6,389 bases of DNA from Pseudomonadota bacterium (lineage in GTDB: Bacteria; Pseudomonadota; Gammaproteobacteria; Steroidobacterales; Steroidobacteraceae). The notes below the pieces were generated by a model. It ran no database searches. It was given only the letters and a program-made list of their open reading frames with translations, and was not told the DNA's origin. Positions 5,699 to 6,389 of this stretch are shown here, piece by piece. Position 1 is the stretch's first letter, and each line of letters opens with the position of its first letter. The position numbers were made by a program, and so were the translations under genes. The stretch spans positions 1 to 6,389 of the forward strand of contig JAPTUI010000414.1 in the NCBI GenBank assembly GCA_028067895.1, written 5' to 3'.

Positions 5699-6389
5699 AT
5701 GCAGCTGAAGGCCCAGGCCCAAAAAATCGCGCGCCACCCGTTCCGCTTGCTGCTGCGGCTGCGCCTCGCATTGTTCGGACACGAAGAGCTCTTCGGCATC
5801 GTGTTCTGGGCGACGCTGATTGGCATCGCCGGCGCGCTCGCCAGCATCGTGTTCCGGGCCGGTATTCGCCTGTGTATCCGCATCTTCAGCGGTTACTGGA
5901 CGCAGGCCGAGCACGGTTCGGGCCTGGTTCCCGTCGCGGTGCGCCTCGCCTGGTGGCACCGGGCGATCATCCCGGTCATCGGCGGACTGCTCGCCGGCGC
6001 CGTGCTGCTGCTGCTGCGACATCGCTTCGTTTCCTCCAAAGCCGTCGATTACATCGAAGCGGTCAACGTCGGTGACGGACGCATCGGCTTTCGCGCCTCG
6101 ATCCTGAAGAGTCTCGGCTCGATGCTCACCATCGCCTCGGGCGGCTCGATCGGCCGCGAAGGTTCGATGGTGCAACTCGCTGCGATGCTCGGCTCGCGGA
6201 TCGGGCTGCTGGCGCGCGCGCCGGTGCCGCGGCTGCGCCTGATGGTGGCGTGCGGCGTGGCGGCGGGTATCGCTGCCGCATACAACGCCCCGATCTCCGG
6301 AGCGCTGTTCGCCTCGGAAATCGTGCTGGGCTCGATGGCGATGGAGGGATTCGTCCCGCTGGTCATCTCCTCGGTGATCTCCAACGCGA
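5699..6389 (+). CDS. CLC chloride channel/transporter, ClcB-type (partial, C-terminus beyond window)
   Basis: The ATG at 5699 opens 230 codons with no stop before the right edge; complete bacterial CLC proteins are roughly 400-600 residues, so about half is present. It is an inner-membrane anion transporter with hydrophobic segments near 33-60, 87-107, 136-148 and 180-209. The hallmark GREG loop is SIGREGSMVQL (150-160), where Glu154 corresponds to the gating glutamate (E148 of E. coli ClcA). The chloride-filter motif GSGIP of ClcA is replaced by SSKAVDYIEAV (112-122), which matches the ClcB arrangement (TDYMEAL) as I remember it. AAYNAPISGALFASEIVLG (193-211) is the conserved helix carrying the inner glutamate site; here it reads Glu-Ile rather than the Glu-Glu of ClcA. 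The substrate (chloride or another anion) and whether it is a channel or exchanger cannot be settled. Ribosome binding site GGGGAG precedes the start by four bases. Confidence 0.92.
   Translation, partial: MQLKAQAQKIARHPFRLLLRLRLALFGHEELFGIVFWATLIGIAGALASIVFRAGIRLCIRIFSGYWTQAEHGSGLVPVAVRLAWWHRAIIPVIGGLLAGAVLLLLRHRFVSSKAVDYIEAVNVGDGRIGFRASILKSLGSMLTIASGGSIGREGSMVQLAAMLGSRIGLLARAPVPRLRLMVACGVAAGIAAAYNAPISGALFASEIVLGSMAMEGFVPLVISSVISNA

Noticed and set aside
5553..5771. Upstream extension of sodB to the ATG at 5771
   Set aside because: The extension overlaps the divergent clc gene, passes through the promoter region, and has no superoxide dismutase similarity; the GTG at 5552 has a strong ribosome binding site and the family N-terminus.
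1..6389. A hidden multi-gene defence, mobile or biosynthetic system
   Set aside because: No nuclease, transposase, integrase, toxin-antitoxin pair, reverse transcriptase, direct-repeat array or carrier-protein gene is visible; all six genes belong to ordinary chromosomal families or are a single small unknown.

Overview
This GC-rich bacterial window (third codon positions dominated by G/C) carries six protein genes packed with short gaps. No rRNA, tRNA, CRISPR array, insertion sequence or phage gene is visible. The gene content (cobalamin-type radical SAM protein, Fe-type superoxide dismutase, exported type-B carboxylesterase, ClcB-type chloride transporter, a small exported cysteine-containing protein) and Shine-Dalgarno style fit a high-GC proteobacterium. 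A gammaproteobacterium of the Xanthomonadales/Nevskiales kind is my best guess, but this is an impression from family resemblance and no rRNA is present to confirm it.

Layout. (1) Positions 1-1332, minus strand: a B12-binding-domain radical SAM protein with a DUF4070-like C-terminal part, cut by the left edge. (2) Positions 1333-1516: a divergent intergenic region holding a 16-bp inverted repeat and a promoter that would give an almost leaderless transcript. (3) Positions 1517-4864, plus strand: a likely three-gene run with gaps of 26 and 82 bp, made of a PLP-dependent cysteine-synthase-fold protein resembling mycobacterial L-cysteine desulfhydrase Cds1, a secreted type-B carboxylesterase, and a small exported protein of unknown function with four cysteines in its mature part. 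(4) Positions 4865-4943: a tail-to-tail region with a perfect 15-bp hairpin. (5) Positions 4944-5552, minus strand: Fe-type superoxide dismutase starting at GTG. (6) Positions 5553-5698: a divergent intergenic region with candidate promoters for both flanking genes. (7) Positions 5699 to the right edge, plus strand: a ClcB-type CLC protein, cut by the window end.

The genes do not form one obvious pathway. The Cds1-like enzyme (cysteine to pyruvate, sulfide and ammonia) and superoxide dismutase could both bear on redox and sulfur balance, but they sit in convergent transcription units and joint action is conjecture. I did not find a convincing new multi-gene system. The points most worth checking are the operator-like dyad between the radical SAM and cds1-like genes, the unusual catalytic motifs of the esterase, the channel-like glutamate pattern in the CLC protein, and the small conserved-looking exported protein.
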